The notes beneath the pieces are model-generated. The model made no database searches, had not been told where the DNA came from, and saw nothing but the letters and a program-made list of their open reading frames with translations. Shown here one piece after another: positions 42,462 through 51,214 of a DNA stretch of 64,000 nt. Positions within the stretch are counted from its first letter, which is position 1. Every line of letters begins with the position of its first letter. Both the position numbers and the translations under genes were made by a program. This DNA is from Streptomyces olivaceoviridis (lineage in GTDB: Bacteria > Actinomycetota > Actinomycetes > Streptomycetales > Streptomycetaceae): the NCBI RefSeq assembly GCF_014650115.1, contig NZ_BMUI01000001.1:248001-312000 (forward strand), in the 5' to 3' direction.

Positions 42462-43475
42462 ATGGCTACGCCCACCAGGCAGAGAATCGTCTCATCACAC
42501 TCCTCTGCCTCCGACGTCAAGCAGTACGCAGGCAAGGTCGACCTCACCGAAGCACTGGTCACCGACTGGCACCCGGTGACCGACCGCACCCACGCGGTGA
42601 CCGTCGAATGGCCCGCGCACCACCCCTTCTACACCACCACCCCGCAGCGGCACGGTCTGCTGTTCTTCATCGAGAGCGTCCGCCAGGCCCTGGCCGTGGC
42701 GAGCCATCTCGGACTCGGCGTGCCCCGGGACCACCGCATGGGCTGGGAGAGGCTGACCTGCACGGCCTCGCCCGAGGCCCTGGCCACCGGCCCGGACCCG
42801 TCCGTCGTCCAGCTGACGATCACCCACGACGACGTCGTGCGGCGCAGGTCGGGCGTGTGCCGGCTCACCGCCCGGGTGCAGGCCACCCGGAACGGACTGC
42901 CGCTCGGCACCGCCCACATCGGCTACACCGCCTACCCGCCGGCCCTCTACGACCGACTGCGCGGCGCTCGCGCCGACGCCCAGGCGGCCTTCGCCCGCGC
43001 CCTGCCGCCGGGGCCCGCCGTCGAACCCGCGCTGGTGGGCCGTACCGACACCCGCGACGTGACGCTCGCCCCGGACGCGTCTGCCGGCCCGGACACCGCC
43101 GCCGGTCCGGGCGGCACCCCGCGCCGGTGGGCCCTGCGGAGCGACACCGGTCACCGCATCCTCTTCGACCACCCCCACGACCACATACCCGGCATGGTCC
43201 TGCTGGAGGCCGTGATCCAGGCCGCCCACGCCGACGCGGCCCCACGACCGGTCGTCCCGGTGGAACTCGACACCGTCTTCCACCGCTACGTCGAACTCGA
43301 CCTGCCGTGCGCCATCGTCACGGACGACACCGGGACGGACGAGCCCGGCCGGCAGTGCCGAAGGATCAGCGGCGTCCAGGACGGGCAGACCGCCTTCACC
43401 ACGCTGATCACCAGCATCGTCCCGGCCCCGGCACCGCTCCCCCGCGCCCGGCGGGCCGGGACGGCCGCCGGCTGA
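42462..43475 (+). CDS. AfsA/ScbA-family gamma-butyrolactone synthase
   Basis: 337 residues. Two A-factor-synthase hotdog domains (about 20-140 and 185-320); first: VEWPAHHPFYTTTP and LLFFIESVRQALAVASHLGLGVP; second: FDHPHDHIPGMVLLEAVIQAAHADA and FHRYVELDLPCAIV. The family condenses a beta-ketoacyl chain from ACP or CoA with dihydroxyacetone phosphate, the committed step to butyrolactone or butenolide signals. ATG 42462 follows GGGGGAC; the track of upstream TTG is not needed. Divergent from the receptor gene; followed by a strong terminator. Confidence 0.93.
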   Translation: MATPTRQRIVSSHSSASDVKQYAGKVDLTEALVTDWHPVTDRTHAVTVEWPAHHPFYTTTPQRHGLLFFIESVRQALAVASHLGLGVPRDHRMGWERLTCTASPEALATGPDPSVVQLTITHDDVVRRRSGVCRLTARVQATRNGLPLGTAHIGYTAYPPALYDRLRGARADAQAAFARALPPGPAVEPALVGRTDTRDVTLAPDASAGPDTAAGPGGTPRRWALRSDTGHRILFDHPHDHIPGMVLLEAVIQAAHADAAPRPVVPVELDTVFHRYVELDLPCAIVTDDTGTDEPGRQCRRISGVQDGQTAFTTLITSIVPAPAPLPRARRAGTAAG

Positions 43476-43500
43476 ACCCCGGCACAGCGCACCCGCATCC

Positions 43501-43546
43501 GGGAAGCCGCGGTGGCTCCACGCCACCGCGGCTTCCCCGTTTTTTT
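43501..43546 (+). terminator. Intrinsic terminator of the afsA-type gene
   Basis: Perfect 15-bp stem GGGAAGCCGCGGTGG (43501-43515) with 43523-43537, seven-base loop, then CG and seven T residues (43540-43546). One of two U-tract terminators in the window; both are in the island. Confidence 0.92.
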
Positions 43547-43668
43547 CACGGCTCCGCTCCGCGCCACAGCCGGCCCGGCTGCTTGTTGGTGACAGCAATC
43601 GTGTTTGTGGTGATGGGCTCGCCGACGCTGTTGAATTTGGAGTCTGGGTCATTCCGGCGGCTGTTGCC

Positions 43669-44112
43669 ATGATTCTTCTGTCCCGCTCAGCCCGTCCGAA
43701 GCGCGCCGTGGACGAGGCCCGGCTCCAGGACGGCTTCCTCTCGGACGGCTCGGTGCTGCACGAGTGGGTCTACAGCAAGGTGCGGCTCGCCGTGGGCCGT
43801 TACCCCGAGCCGTCGGTCACCCTCGCCGACGTGCACGCCTCGACCAGCCCCTACGGGGAGGTCGTGGACCAGCTCGCCCTGCTGGGCAAGGAGCACGCCA
43901 CGGCGAACTACGACGTCGTCATCCACTGCCCGGTGGAGTTCCCGCTGCCGGAGGGCGTCGACCCGATCAGCGAGCGCTTCCGCACCCTGTCCGACGAACT
44001 GATGCTGGAGATCGTCAAGACGCTCGACGTCCCGCTGCACATCGTCACGGGAAGTCTTGAGGAGCGGATCGAGCAGGTCCTCAAGATCGCCGGCCTGCCG
44101 CAGACCGCGTAG
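43669..44112 (+). CDS. Hypothetical protein; resembles the C-terminal part of an AAA_28-type ATPase
   Basis: 147 residues, not firmly recognised. FLSDGSVLHEWVYSKV, YDVVIHCPVEFPLPEGVDPISERFRTLSDELMLEI and VPLHIVTGSLEERIEQVL (parts) resemble the second half of NadR/Ttd14-like P-loop proteins. The Walker A loop that should precede them is absent, and the 80 bases upstream are unusually AT-rich. It could be a 5'-truncated remnant or a small independent protein. It is followed by the luciferase-like gene. Confidence 0.55.
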   Translation: MILLSRSARPKRAVDEARLQDGFLSDGSVLHEWVYSKVRLAVGRYPEPSVTLADVHASTSPYGEVVDQLALLGKEHATANYDVVIHCPVEFPLPEGVDPISERFRTLSDELMLEIVKTLDVPLHIVTGSLEERIEQVLKIAGLPQTA

Positions 44113-44229
44113 CGGACCCGAGTGCCGGCAGGCCCACCGCCGGCGTCGTCCACCTCCGTCCACCTCCGGGCGACGCCCTCGCTCCCCCCTCCCCCCTTGG
44201 CTGCCCCCGTTCACGGCAAGGAGAGCACC

Positions 44230-45372
44230 GTGCGCAGCGGAATCGGAGTGTTCCTTTCCCCCCTCCACGCCCCGGGTCAGGACCCCCACCTGACCATTCG
44301 GCGTGACCTCCAGCTCGTCGAGCACCTCGACGAGCTGAACTACGACGAGTGCTGGTTCGGCGAGCACCACTCCCTGGCCTGGCCGACGATCGGCGCCCCC
44401 GAGACGATCATCGCCGCCGCCGAGCGGACCCGGCAGATCAAGCTGGCCAACGGCGTCGTGCCGCTGCCCTTCCACCACCCGTACAACGTCGCGACCCGGG
44501 CCCTGATGCTCGACCACCTCACCCGGGGCCGTTACATCCTCGGCGTCGGCCCCGGCGCCACCCCGAACGACTCGCACCAGTTCGGGGTGGCGCAGGACGA
44601 CCTCAAGCGCATGGCGAGCGAGGCGATCCCCGTCGTCCGGGAACTGGTCAACGGCGAGGAGCGGGTGAGCGCCAAGACCGACTGGTTCGTGCTCCAGGAC
44701 GCCAAGATGCAGCTGCCCCGCTACAGCAAGCCGGGCATCGAGATGGCCATCTCCAGCATCGGCACTCCCAACAGCCCGAAGGCGGCCGGGCAGTTCGGCC
44801 TGAGCCTGGTGTCCTGGGGTGCCCCGCCGCCCGGACTGCCGGCCGTGGACCTGGCCCAGCAGTGGCGCTACGCCGAGGAGTCCGCCGAGGAGCACGGCAA
44901 CACGATGGACCGGGCCACGTGGCGCGTCGTCGTGCCGCTGTACATCGCCGAGACGCGCGAGCAGGCCTACCAGGACGTGCGGCAGGGCTTCTCCGAGTGG
45001 CTGTGGGGCTCCTGGGGCAAGGCCGCCGGCTTCGACGTCGCCGCCGGCATGGAGGGCGTCAAGTCCTCGCAGGAGCTGGAGGCGGGGGTCGAGCAGGGCC
45101 TGGCGATCGTCGGCTCCCCCGAGGACGCCGTCGCCGCGATCGAGCGGCTCCAGGAGCAGACCGGCGGCTTCGGCACGTTCCTCGTCTACGCCATGAACTG
45201 GGCGTCCTTCGAGAAGACGAAGCAGAGCTACGCGCTGCTGGCCGAGCAGGTGGCCCCGCGCTTCTCGGGCTCCACCGCACGCGGTGACGAGTCCATCCAG
45301 TGGAGCATCGACAACCGCCACGTCTTCCCCCACACCGAGGCCCGCCGCGCCCGGGAGGCCCAGACGGACTGA
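44230..45372 (+). CDS. LLM-class flavin-dependent oxidoreductase
   Basis: 380 residues, bacterial luciferase-like TIM barrel: GIGVFLSPLHAPGQDP, CWFGEHHSLAWPTIGAPETIIAAAERT (parts), LPFHHPYNVATRALMLDHLTRGRYILGVGPG, and LAIVGSPEDAVAAIERLQEQTGGFGTFL. The family uses FMNH2 or F420H2 to oxidise or reduce small molecules. GTG 44230 has AAGGAGA upstream. Substrate unknown; the neighbouring afsA locus raises the possibility of a flavin step in signal maturation, but it lies beyond that locus's terminator. Confidence 0.9.
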   Translation: MRSGIGVFLSPLHAPGQDPHLTIRRDLQLVEHLDELNYDECWFGEHHSLAWPTIGAPETIIAAAERTRQIKLANGVVPLPFHHPYNVATRALMLDHLTRGRYILGVGPGATPNDSHQFGVAQDDLKRMASEAIPVVRELVNGEERVSAKTDWFVLQDAKMQLPRYSKPGIEMAISSIGTPNSPKAAGQFGLSLVSWGAPPPGLPAVDLAQQWRYAEESAEEHGNTMDRATWRVVVPLYIAETREQAYQDVRQGFSEWLWGSWGKAAGFDVAAGMEGVKSSQELEAGVEQGLAIVGSPEDAVAAIERLQEQTGGFGTFLVYAMNWASFEKTKQSYALLAEQVAPRFSGSTARGDESIQWSIDNRHVFPHTEARRAREAQTD

Positions 45373-45397
45373 CCACCGAGCCGCTCCCCCACCCACC

Positions 45398-45436
45398 GCA
45401 GACCGACAGCCCCGTGGACGGGCGCTGTCGGTCTGC
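45398..45436 (+). terminator. Hairpin after the LLM gene
   Basis: GCAGACCGACAGC (45398-45410) pairs perfectly with 45424-45436, and the loop CCCGTGGACGGGC can extend the stem. It begins 25 bases after the stop. No U-tract. Confidence 0.75.
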
Positions 45437-45512
45437 CGCGTCGTGTCCCCGGGGCGCCGCGGACCCCCCATGGGTGCGACCTCCGACGCATCCGCCATTC
45501 GTGTGCGCCGTC

Positions 45513-45579
45513 TTGACCGCCCCCGGGGGCCCTCCTATGGTCGCGCTACCGACCGGACATAGGACGTAGGACGTCGTAC
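45513..45579 (+). promoter_or_regulatory. Promoter and downstream operator of the ABC/aldolase operon
   Basis: -35 TTGACC (45513-45518), 17-base spacer containing the perfect palindrome GCCCCCGGGGGC, -10 TATGGT (45536-45541). About 20 bases beyond the start point lies GTAGGACGTCGTAC (45566-45579), a dyad matching at 12 of 14 bases around GACGTC, a plausible GntR-type repressor site in the 5' leader. Confidence 0.65.
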
Positions 45580-45617
45580 CTCACCTCCCACCCCTCCCCT
45601 CACCCGCTGGAGGACCC

Positions 45618-47255
45618 GTGCGCGACGACGACGTGAACCCCGGCGTACCGGCACCGCCGCGCCGGCAGTTCCTGAAGTACTCGGGCGCGCTCGGCGCGAC
45701 CGCCGCCCTGTCCCCCGCCCTGGCCGCCTGTTCCGCGGGTCCGGAGTCGACGAACGACACCGGAGGCGGCGGCAGCGGCAAGGACCGGACGCTGACCGCC
45801 GTGATCGGGTACGGCAACGACGGCAGCTGGGACCCGACGCAGACCGCGTCGGCGTTCGCGATGGCCGCCAACAACCACGTCTACGAGGGGCTGCTGGACA
45901 CGGACCCGATCACCCGGGAGCCGTATCCGGCGCTGGCCACCGCGATCCCCGCCGACCCGTCGGCCACCACCTGGCGGTTCCCGCTCCGCTCCGGCGCCAC
46001 CTTCCACGACGGCAAGCCCGTCACCGCCGACGACGTCGTGTTCGTCTTCGACCGGATACTCGATCCGGACACCCAGACGCTCGCCAAGGGGTTCTTCGCC
46101 CCCTGGCTGGACTCCGTGCGGAAGGTCGACGCCCGGACCGTCGAACTCGTCCTCAAGTTCCCCTTCCCGGACGGTCTTTCCCGGCTCACCCTCGCCAAGA
46201 TCATGCCCCGGCACGTCTTCTCCCGGCCCGGCGCCTGGGACGACGCCATCAAGGGGCTGGCCGTGGGCTCGGGGCCGTACCGGCAGACCGCGCACCACCC
46301 GAAGTCGAACACCACCTTCGAGGCGTTCGCCGCCTACAACGGTCCCCGCAGGCCCGCGTTCCGGAAGATGAACTGGCTGACCATCGTGGACGCGGCACCA
46401 CGCGTCGCCAAGATCTCCGGGACCGGCGCCGGCGCGCAGATCGCCGACAACATTCCCTACGCCAACATCCCCCGGCTGGAGCAGGGCGGGCTGAAGGTCG
46501 CCGGCGGTGCCGGGATGAACAACCTCTTCCTGATGTTCAACACCCGGCACGAGCCCTTCGACGACGTCCGCGTCCGCCAGGCGCTGCACTACGCCATCGA
46601 CACCGAGAAGATGGTGCGGGTCGCGCTGAAGGGCCACGGCAGGCCCGCGTCCTCGTTCCTCAACGAGGGCAGTCCCGGCTACCGCCGGGCCGGGACCGTC
46701 TACGACCACGACCCCGACAAGGCCAAGGCCCTGCTGAGGGCCGCCGGGGTCACCGACCTCACGGTCGAGATCCTCGCCGTCAACGTCAGCTGGATCGTGG
46801 ACTGCCTGCCGACCATCAAGTCCTCCTGGGACGCGATCGGCGTGCGGACCACCCTGGCGCCGCAGGAGACCACGGCCGTCTTCACCAAGATGGACCAGAA
46901 GCAGGACTACCAGGTGGTCGCGGCGGCCTCCAACCCGAACCAGTTCGGGCGCGACGCCGACCTGATCATGCACTACAACTACGGGCCCGAGAACCTGTGG
47001 ATGCGGTACACGCGGTGGGCCGGCCACCCCGTCGCCCAGCGGCTGTTCAAGGACATGGACCGGGCGACCCGCGAGCCGGACCCCGCGAAGAAGAAGGCGA
47101 TGATCCAGGACTACATCGACGTCGTCGCCGAGCAGGCCGTGCTCTACCCGGTCGTCCACAACGAGCTGATGACCGCCTGGGACCCGCGCGAGCTCAGCGG
47201 GGTACGGGCCCAGCCGTACCCGGGCATCAACGTGCTCCAGGCCAAGTGGAGCTGA
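45618..47255 (+). CDS. ABC transporter substrate-binding lipoprotein, family 5
   Basis: 545 residues from GTG 45618 (CTGGAGG upstream). Twin-arginine-like signal PPRRQFLKYSGALG and lipobox LAAC. SBP_bac_5 fold: WRFPLRSGATFHDGKPVTADDVVFVFDRIL (parts), DVRVRQALHYAID. Usually binds peptides, nickel or opines; the SatA sialic acid receptor also belongs here. Next to an aldolase and a sialidase, a sugar-acid ligand is likely. Confidence 0.92.
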   Translation: MRDDDVNPGVPAPPRRQFLKYSGALGATAALSPALAACSAGPESTNDTGGGGSGKDRTLTAVIGYGNDGSWDPTQTASAFAMAANNHVYEGLLDTDPITREPYPALATAIPADPSATTWRFPLRSGATFHDGKPVTADDVVFVFDRILDPDTQTLAKGFFAPWLDSVRKVDARTVELVLKFPFPDGLSRLTLAKIMPRHVFSRPGAWDDAIKGLAVGSGPYRQTAHHPKSNTTFEAFAAYNGPRRPAFRKMNWLTIVDAAPRVAKISGTGAGAQIADNIPYANIPRLEQGGLKVAGGAGMNNLFLMFNTRHEPFDDVRVRQALHYAIDTEKMVRVALKGHGRPASSFLNEGSPGYRRAGTVYDHDPDKAKALLRAAGVTDLTVEILAVNVSWIVDCLPTIKSSWDAIGVRTTLAPQETTAVFTKMDQKQDYQVVAAASNPNQFGRDADLIMHYNYGPENLWMRYTRWAGHPVAQRLFKDMDRATREPDPAKKKAMIQDYIDVVAEQAVLYPVVHNELMTAWDPRELSGVRAQPYPGINVLQAKWS

Positions 47256-47259
47256 CGGC

Positions 47260-48216
47260 ATGACGGCCGTCGTACGGATCCTCCTGCGCCGGGTCGCCCT
47301 GCTCGTGCCCCTGCTCCTCGGCATCGTGCTCTTCGTGTTCCTGGTGATGCGGTTCTCGGACGTCGACCCGGCGTCCGCGTTCTTCCAGGGCGCCAACCCG
47401 ACCCCCGGGCAGCTCCACGACTTCCGGGAGCGCAACGGGCTGCTGGACCCGCTGCCACTGCGGTACGTCCACTTCGTCGGCGACCTGCTCCACGGCGACC
47501 TCGGCACCAGCGCCCTCACCCGCGCGCCCGTGGTCGACCAGGTCACCACCGCGCTGCCGCTCACCCTCCAGCTGACCTTCCTCGGTCTCGCGCTCGCGGT
47601 CGTGCTGGCACTGGCGGGCGGGGTGACGGCGGCGGTGTACCGGGACCGGCTGCCGGACCAGGTCATCCGGGTGGTCTCGCTGGTCGGGGTGGCCGCGCCC
47701 GGCTTCTGGCTGGCGCTGCTGATGATCCAGTACCTGGCCGTGGACCGGGGCTGGTTCCCGACCGGCGGCTACGTCAACCCCGCCGACTCCCTCACCGGCT
47801 GGCTGAGGACCATGGCCCTGCCCGCGTTCGCGCTGTCCCTGCCGGTCGCCGCCCAGCTCACCCGGATCGTGCGGACCTCCGTGGTGGAGGAGCTGGACAA
47901 GGACTACGTCCGGACGGCGATCGGGAGCGGGCTGCCGCCCCGGATCGTCGTCGGCCGGAACGTGCTGCGCAACGCGCTCGTCAATCCCCTCACCGTGCTC
48001 GGGCTGCGGGTCGGCTACCTCCTCGGCGGTGCCGTCGTCATCGAGACCGTCTTCTCGCTGCCCGGCATGGGGAAGCTGATGATCGACGCCGTGCAGAACG
48101 GCGATCCGGCCGTCGTGCAGGGGGTCGTGCTGACCACCGCCACCGGGTTCGTCGTCGTCAACCTCGTCATCGACATCCTGTATCTGCTGGTCAACCCACG
48201 CTTGAGGGCGGCCTGA
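47260..48216 (+). CDS. ABC transporter permease (DppB type)
   Basis: 318 residues, six hydrophobic segments, starting LLRRVALLVPLLLGIVLFVFLVMRF. EAA-like loop: ELDKDYVRTAIGSGLPPRIVVGRNVLRNALVNPL (parts). First channel subunit of a family-5 importer. Its last base is shared with the A of the following ATG, so expression is coupled. Confidence 0.93.
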   Translation: MTAVVRILLRRVALLVPLLLGIVLFVFLVMRFSDVDPASAFFQGANPTPGQLHDFRERNGLLDPLPLRYVHFVGDLLHGDLGTSALTRAPVVDQVTTALPLTLQLTFLGLALAVVLALAGGVTAAVYRDRLPDQVIRVVSLVGVAAPGFWLALLMIQYLAVDRGWFPTGGYVNPADSLTGWLRTMALPAFALSLPVAAQLTRIVRTSVVEELDKDYVRTAIGSGLPPRIVVGRNVLRNALVNPLTVLGLRVGYLLGGAVVIETVFSLPGMGKLMIDAVQNGDPAVVQGVVLTTATGFVVVNLVIDILYLLVNPRLRAA

Positions 48217-50213
48217 TGGTCACGCGCGCGAACCTCGGCAAGCGGCTCTCCCGGCCCGGCGGTGTCCGGCTGCGCGGCTGGCGCCGGCTGCCGCCGCTGT
48301 CCAGGACCGCCGTCTGCTTCCTGGCCGTCGTCATCGTCGTCGCCGTCCTCGCCCCCGTCCTCGCCCCGCACGACCCGCTCGACCAGCAGGACCCGGTCGG
48401 CGGGGACGGGGCGCCGTCGGCCGCGCACTGGCTGGGGCAGGACAGCCTCGGCCGGGACGTCCTCAGCCGGCTGATGTACGGCGCCCGCTGGTCCCTCGCC
48501 ATCGGGCTGGGCGCGACCGCGCTCGCGCTCGCCGTCGGTGCCCTCGTCGGGGCGCTGGCCGCCACCTCCCGCAAGGCGGTGGACGAGACGCTGATGCGCT
48601 GCCTGGACGTGGTGATGGCGTTCCCGGGCATCGCGCTCGCGGCCGTGCTGGTGGCCGTGTTCGGCGGCGGGATCGGCGTGCTGATCTGTGCCATCGCGTT
48701 CCTGTTCACCCCGCCCGTGGCGCGGGTCGTACGGGCCAATGTGCTGGACCAGTACGGCGAGGACTACGTCACCGCGGAGCGGGTCATCGGCGCCCGCACC
48801 CCGCACATCGTGCTGCGGCACGTGGCCGTCAACTGCGCCGCGCCGGTGCTGGTGTTCTGCACGGTCCAGGTCGCCGAGGCCATCGTGTTCGAGGCGTCGC
48901 TGTCCTTCATCGGCGCGGGCGTGCGGCCCCCGGACCCGTCCTGGGGCAGTGTCATCGCCGACGGCAAGAACATGGTGCTGACCGGCGGCTGGTGGGCCAC
49001 CGTCTTCCCCGGGCTGCTGGTCCTGCTCACCGTGCTGGCGCTGAACATCCTCTCCGAGGGCGTCTCGGACGCGTGGGCGGCGCCCGCCCCCCGCGCGGTG
49101 GAGGCTCCCGCGCAGGGGGCGCTCCCGGCGGACCGGCTGGAGAACCCGGAGCCCGGCACCGGCGAGGTGCTGCCGCTGCCCGGTCTCACGGAGGCCGCCC
49201 GGCGGCTGCGCTCCCGGGCCCGGCCGCTGCCGGACCGGAGCGGGCAGCCGGTGCTCGCCGTGGAGCACCTCGCCATCGGCTTCCCGGACCGGCACCGGGG
49301 CGTGGACATCGTCGCCGGGGTCGGCTTCGCGGTGTACCCCGGTGAAGTGCTGGGGCTGGTGGGCGAGTCGGGCTGCGGGAAGACGCTGACCGCGCTGACC
49401 GTCATGGGGCTCCAGCCCAAGGGCGCCCGGGTCGGTGGCCGGGTCCGGTTCGGGCAGCGGGACCTGCCGGCCGAGCCGACGCGGGTACGGCGGCGGCTCC
49501 TCGGCCACGAGATGGCCATGGTGTACCAGGACGCCCTGTCTTCCCTGAACCCGGCCATGACCGTCCGGGCCCAGCTGAAGCAGCTCGTCCGGCGCGGGGG
49601 CGGGCGCGGTCCGCACGAGCTCATGGAACTGGTCGGCCTGGACCCCGACCGCACCCTGCGCAGCTATCCGCACGAGCTGTCCGGCGGGCAGCGCCAGCGC
49701 GTGCTCATCGCCATGGCCCTCTCCCGCGACCCGAGGCTGATCGTCGCCGACGAGCCGACCACCGCCCTGGACGTCACCGTGCAGGCCCAGGTCATGGAGC
49801 TGCTGCTCCGGCTGCGGGCCGAGCTGGGCTTCGCGCTGATCCTGGTCTCGCACGATCTGGCGCTGGTCGCCGACATCACCGACCGGGTGGCGGTGATGTA
49901 CGGCGGGCAGATCGTGGAGACCGGGGTGACCTCCGACGTGGTGGCGGCACCGGCCCACCACTACACGCGCGGGCTGCTCGGCAGCGTGCTCTCGCTGGAG
50001 TCGGCCGAGGAGCGGATGACCCAGATCAAGGGGGTCGTACCCGCCCCGGCCGACTTCCCGGCGGGCTGCCGGTTCGCCGACCGGTGCCCGCTCGCCACCG
50101 AGGTGTGCCGCACCACCGCCCCGGTCCTTACGGGCACCCCCGCCCACACGGCCGCCTGCCACCACCCGGCGGTGGAACTGGCGTCGGCACAGAGCGAGGA
50201 GGCCCTTCAGTGA
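48216..50213 (+). CDS. Fused ABC permease (DppC type) and ATPase (DppD type)
   Basis: 665 residues. Residues about 1-280 are a DppC-type permease (HWLGQDSLGRDVLSRLMYGARW, EDYVTAERVIGARTPHIVLRHV). After a linker, about 345-640 form an ATPase: Walker A GESGCGKT, LSGGQRQRVLI, Walker B LIVADEPT, and the oligopeptide-type C-terminal CRFADRCPLATEVC. Such permease-ATPase fusions occur in actinobacterial importers. GTG of the next gene overlaps the TGA by four bases. Confidence 0.93.
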   Translation: MVTRANLGKRLSRPGGVRLRGWRRLPPLSRTAVCFLAVVIVVAVLAPVLAPHDPLDQQDPVGGDGAPSAAHWLGQDSLGRDVLSRLMYGARWSLAIGLGATALALAVGALVGALAATSRKAVDETLMRCLDVVMAFPGIALAAVLVAVFGGGIGVLICAIAFLFTPPVARVVRANVLDQYGEDYVTAERVIGARTPHIVLRHVAVNCAAPVLVFCTVQVAEAIVFEASLSFIGAGVRPPDPSWGSVIADGKNMVLTGGWWATVFPGLLVLLTVLALNILSEGVSDAWAAPAPRAVEAPAQGALPADRLENPEPGTGEVLPLPGLTEAARRLRSRARPLPDRSGQPVLAVEHLAIGFPDRHRGVDIVAGVGFAVYPGEVLGLVGESGCGKTLTALTVMGLQPKGARVGGRVRFGQRDLPAEPTRVRRRLLGHEMAMVYQDALSSLNPAMTVRAQLKQLVRRGGGRGPHELMELVGLDPDRTLRSYPHELSGGQRQRVLIAMALSRDPRLIVADEPTTALDVTVQAQVMELLLRLRAELGFALILVSHDLALVADITDRVAVMYGGQIVETGVTSDVVAAPAHHYTRGLLGSVLSLESAEERMTQIKGVVPAPADFPAGCRFADRCPLATEVCRTTAPVLTGTPAHTAACHHPAVELASAQSEEALQ

Positions 50214-51214
50214 CCGCTGTCGTGGAGGTGCGGGACGCGCACGTCGTCCACCGGGCGCGCAGCGGCGGCCTGTTCCGGCGCGACCGGGTGTACGCCCTGA
50301 CCGGCGCCGGTCTCTCGGTCGCGCCCGGTGAGACGGTGGGGGTGGTCGGCGAGTCGGGGTGCGGGAAGTCGACGCTGGCGAAGGTGCTGGTGGGCATCGA
50401 GCGGCCGGTGTCCGGGGCGGTGGCGTTCCGGGGCCGGGACCTGTGGGCGATGCCGGCCGCCGAGCGCAGGAGCACGGTCGGCGCGGGCACCGGAATGATC
50501 TTCCAGGACCCGTCGACCGCGCTGAACCGCCGGCTGGCGGTCCGCCGGATCCTGCGCGACCCGCTGGACGTCCACCGGCGCGGCACGCGGGCCGAACGGG
50601 AGGAGAGGGTGCGGGAGCTGATGGCCCTCGTCGGCCTGCCACGGGCGCTCGCCGACGCCCTGCCCGGGCAGCTCTCCGGCGGGCAGCGGCAGCGCGTCGC
50701 CATCGCCCGCGCGCTCGCCCTGGACCCGGACCTGGTCGTCGCCGACGAGCCGACCAGTGCCCTGGACGTCTCGGTCCGCGCGCAGATCCTCAACCTGCTG
50801 CTCGACCTGAAGGAGCGCCTCGGTCTCGCCCTGGTGTTCGTCTCGCACGACATCCAGACGGTACGGCGCATGAGCGACCGGGTGATCACCATGTACCTCG
50901 GCCGGATCGTGGAGGAGACCCCGGCGGGCCGGGTCACCGACGCGGCCCGGCACCCGTACACCCGCGCCCTGTTCTCGGCCACGCCGGGCCTGCTGGACCC
51001 CGTCGACCCGATCCCGCTGACCGGGCCGCTCCCCTCGGCGACCCGCCCGCCGAGCGGCTGCCCGTTCCGCACCCGCTGCTGGAGGGCCGACGAGGTCTGC
51101 GCCGCGTCGATGCCGGACTTCTCGGCCGCGTCACGGCCCGGACACCGCTACCGGTGCCACCATCCTGTTCAGGAGGACCAGCCGACCCGTGACCCAGCAC
51201 GCCAGGAGCCGTGA
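50210..51214 (+). CDS. ABC transporter ATP-binding protein (DppF type)
   Basis: 334 residues from GTG 50210. Walker A GESGCGKST, signature LSGGQRQRVAIARAL, Walker B LVVADEPTSALD, and the oligopeptide transporter C-terminal motif CPFRTRCWRADEVC. Second ATPase of the importer. Its stop is directly followed by the aldolase ATG, so the enzyme is co-expressed with the transporter. Confidence 0.94.
   Translation: MTAVVEVRDAHVVHRARSGGLFRRDRVYALTGAGLSVAPGETVGVVGESGCGKSTLAKVLVGIERPVSGAVAFRGRDLWAMPAAERRSTVGAGTGMIFQDPSTALNRRLAVRRILRDPLDVHRRGTRAEREERVRELMALVGLPRALADALPGQLSGGQRQRVAIARALALDPDLVVADEPTSALDVSVRAQILNLLLDLKERLGLALVFVSHDIQTVRRMSDRVITMYLGRIVEETPAGRVTDAARHPYTRALFSATPGLLDPVDPIPLTGPLPSATRPPSGCPFRTRCWRADEVCAASMPDFSAASRPGHRYRCHHPVQEDQPTRDPARQEP

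Noticed and set aside
43590..43668. Insertion sequence end
   Set aside because: Composition is odd, but I could not find a matching inverted repeat or target duplication.
48015..50642. 875-residue minus-strand frame opposite the ABC transporter
   Set aside because: Antisense of a permease-ATPase fusion with Walker motifs on the plus strand.
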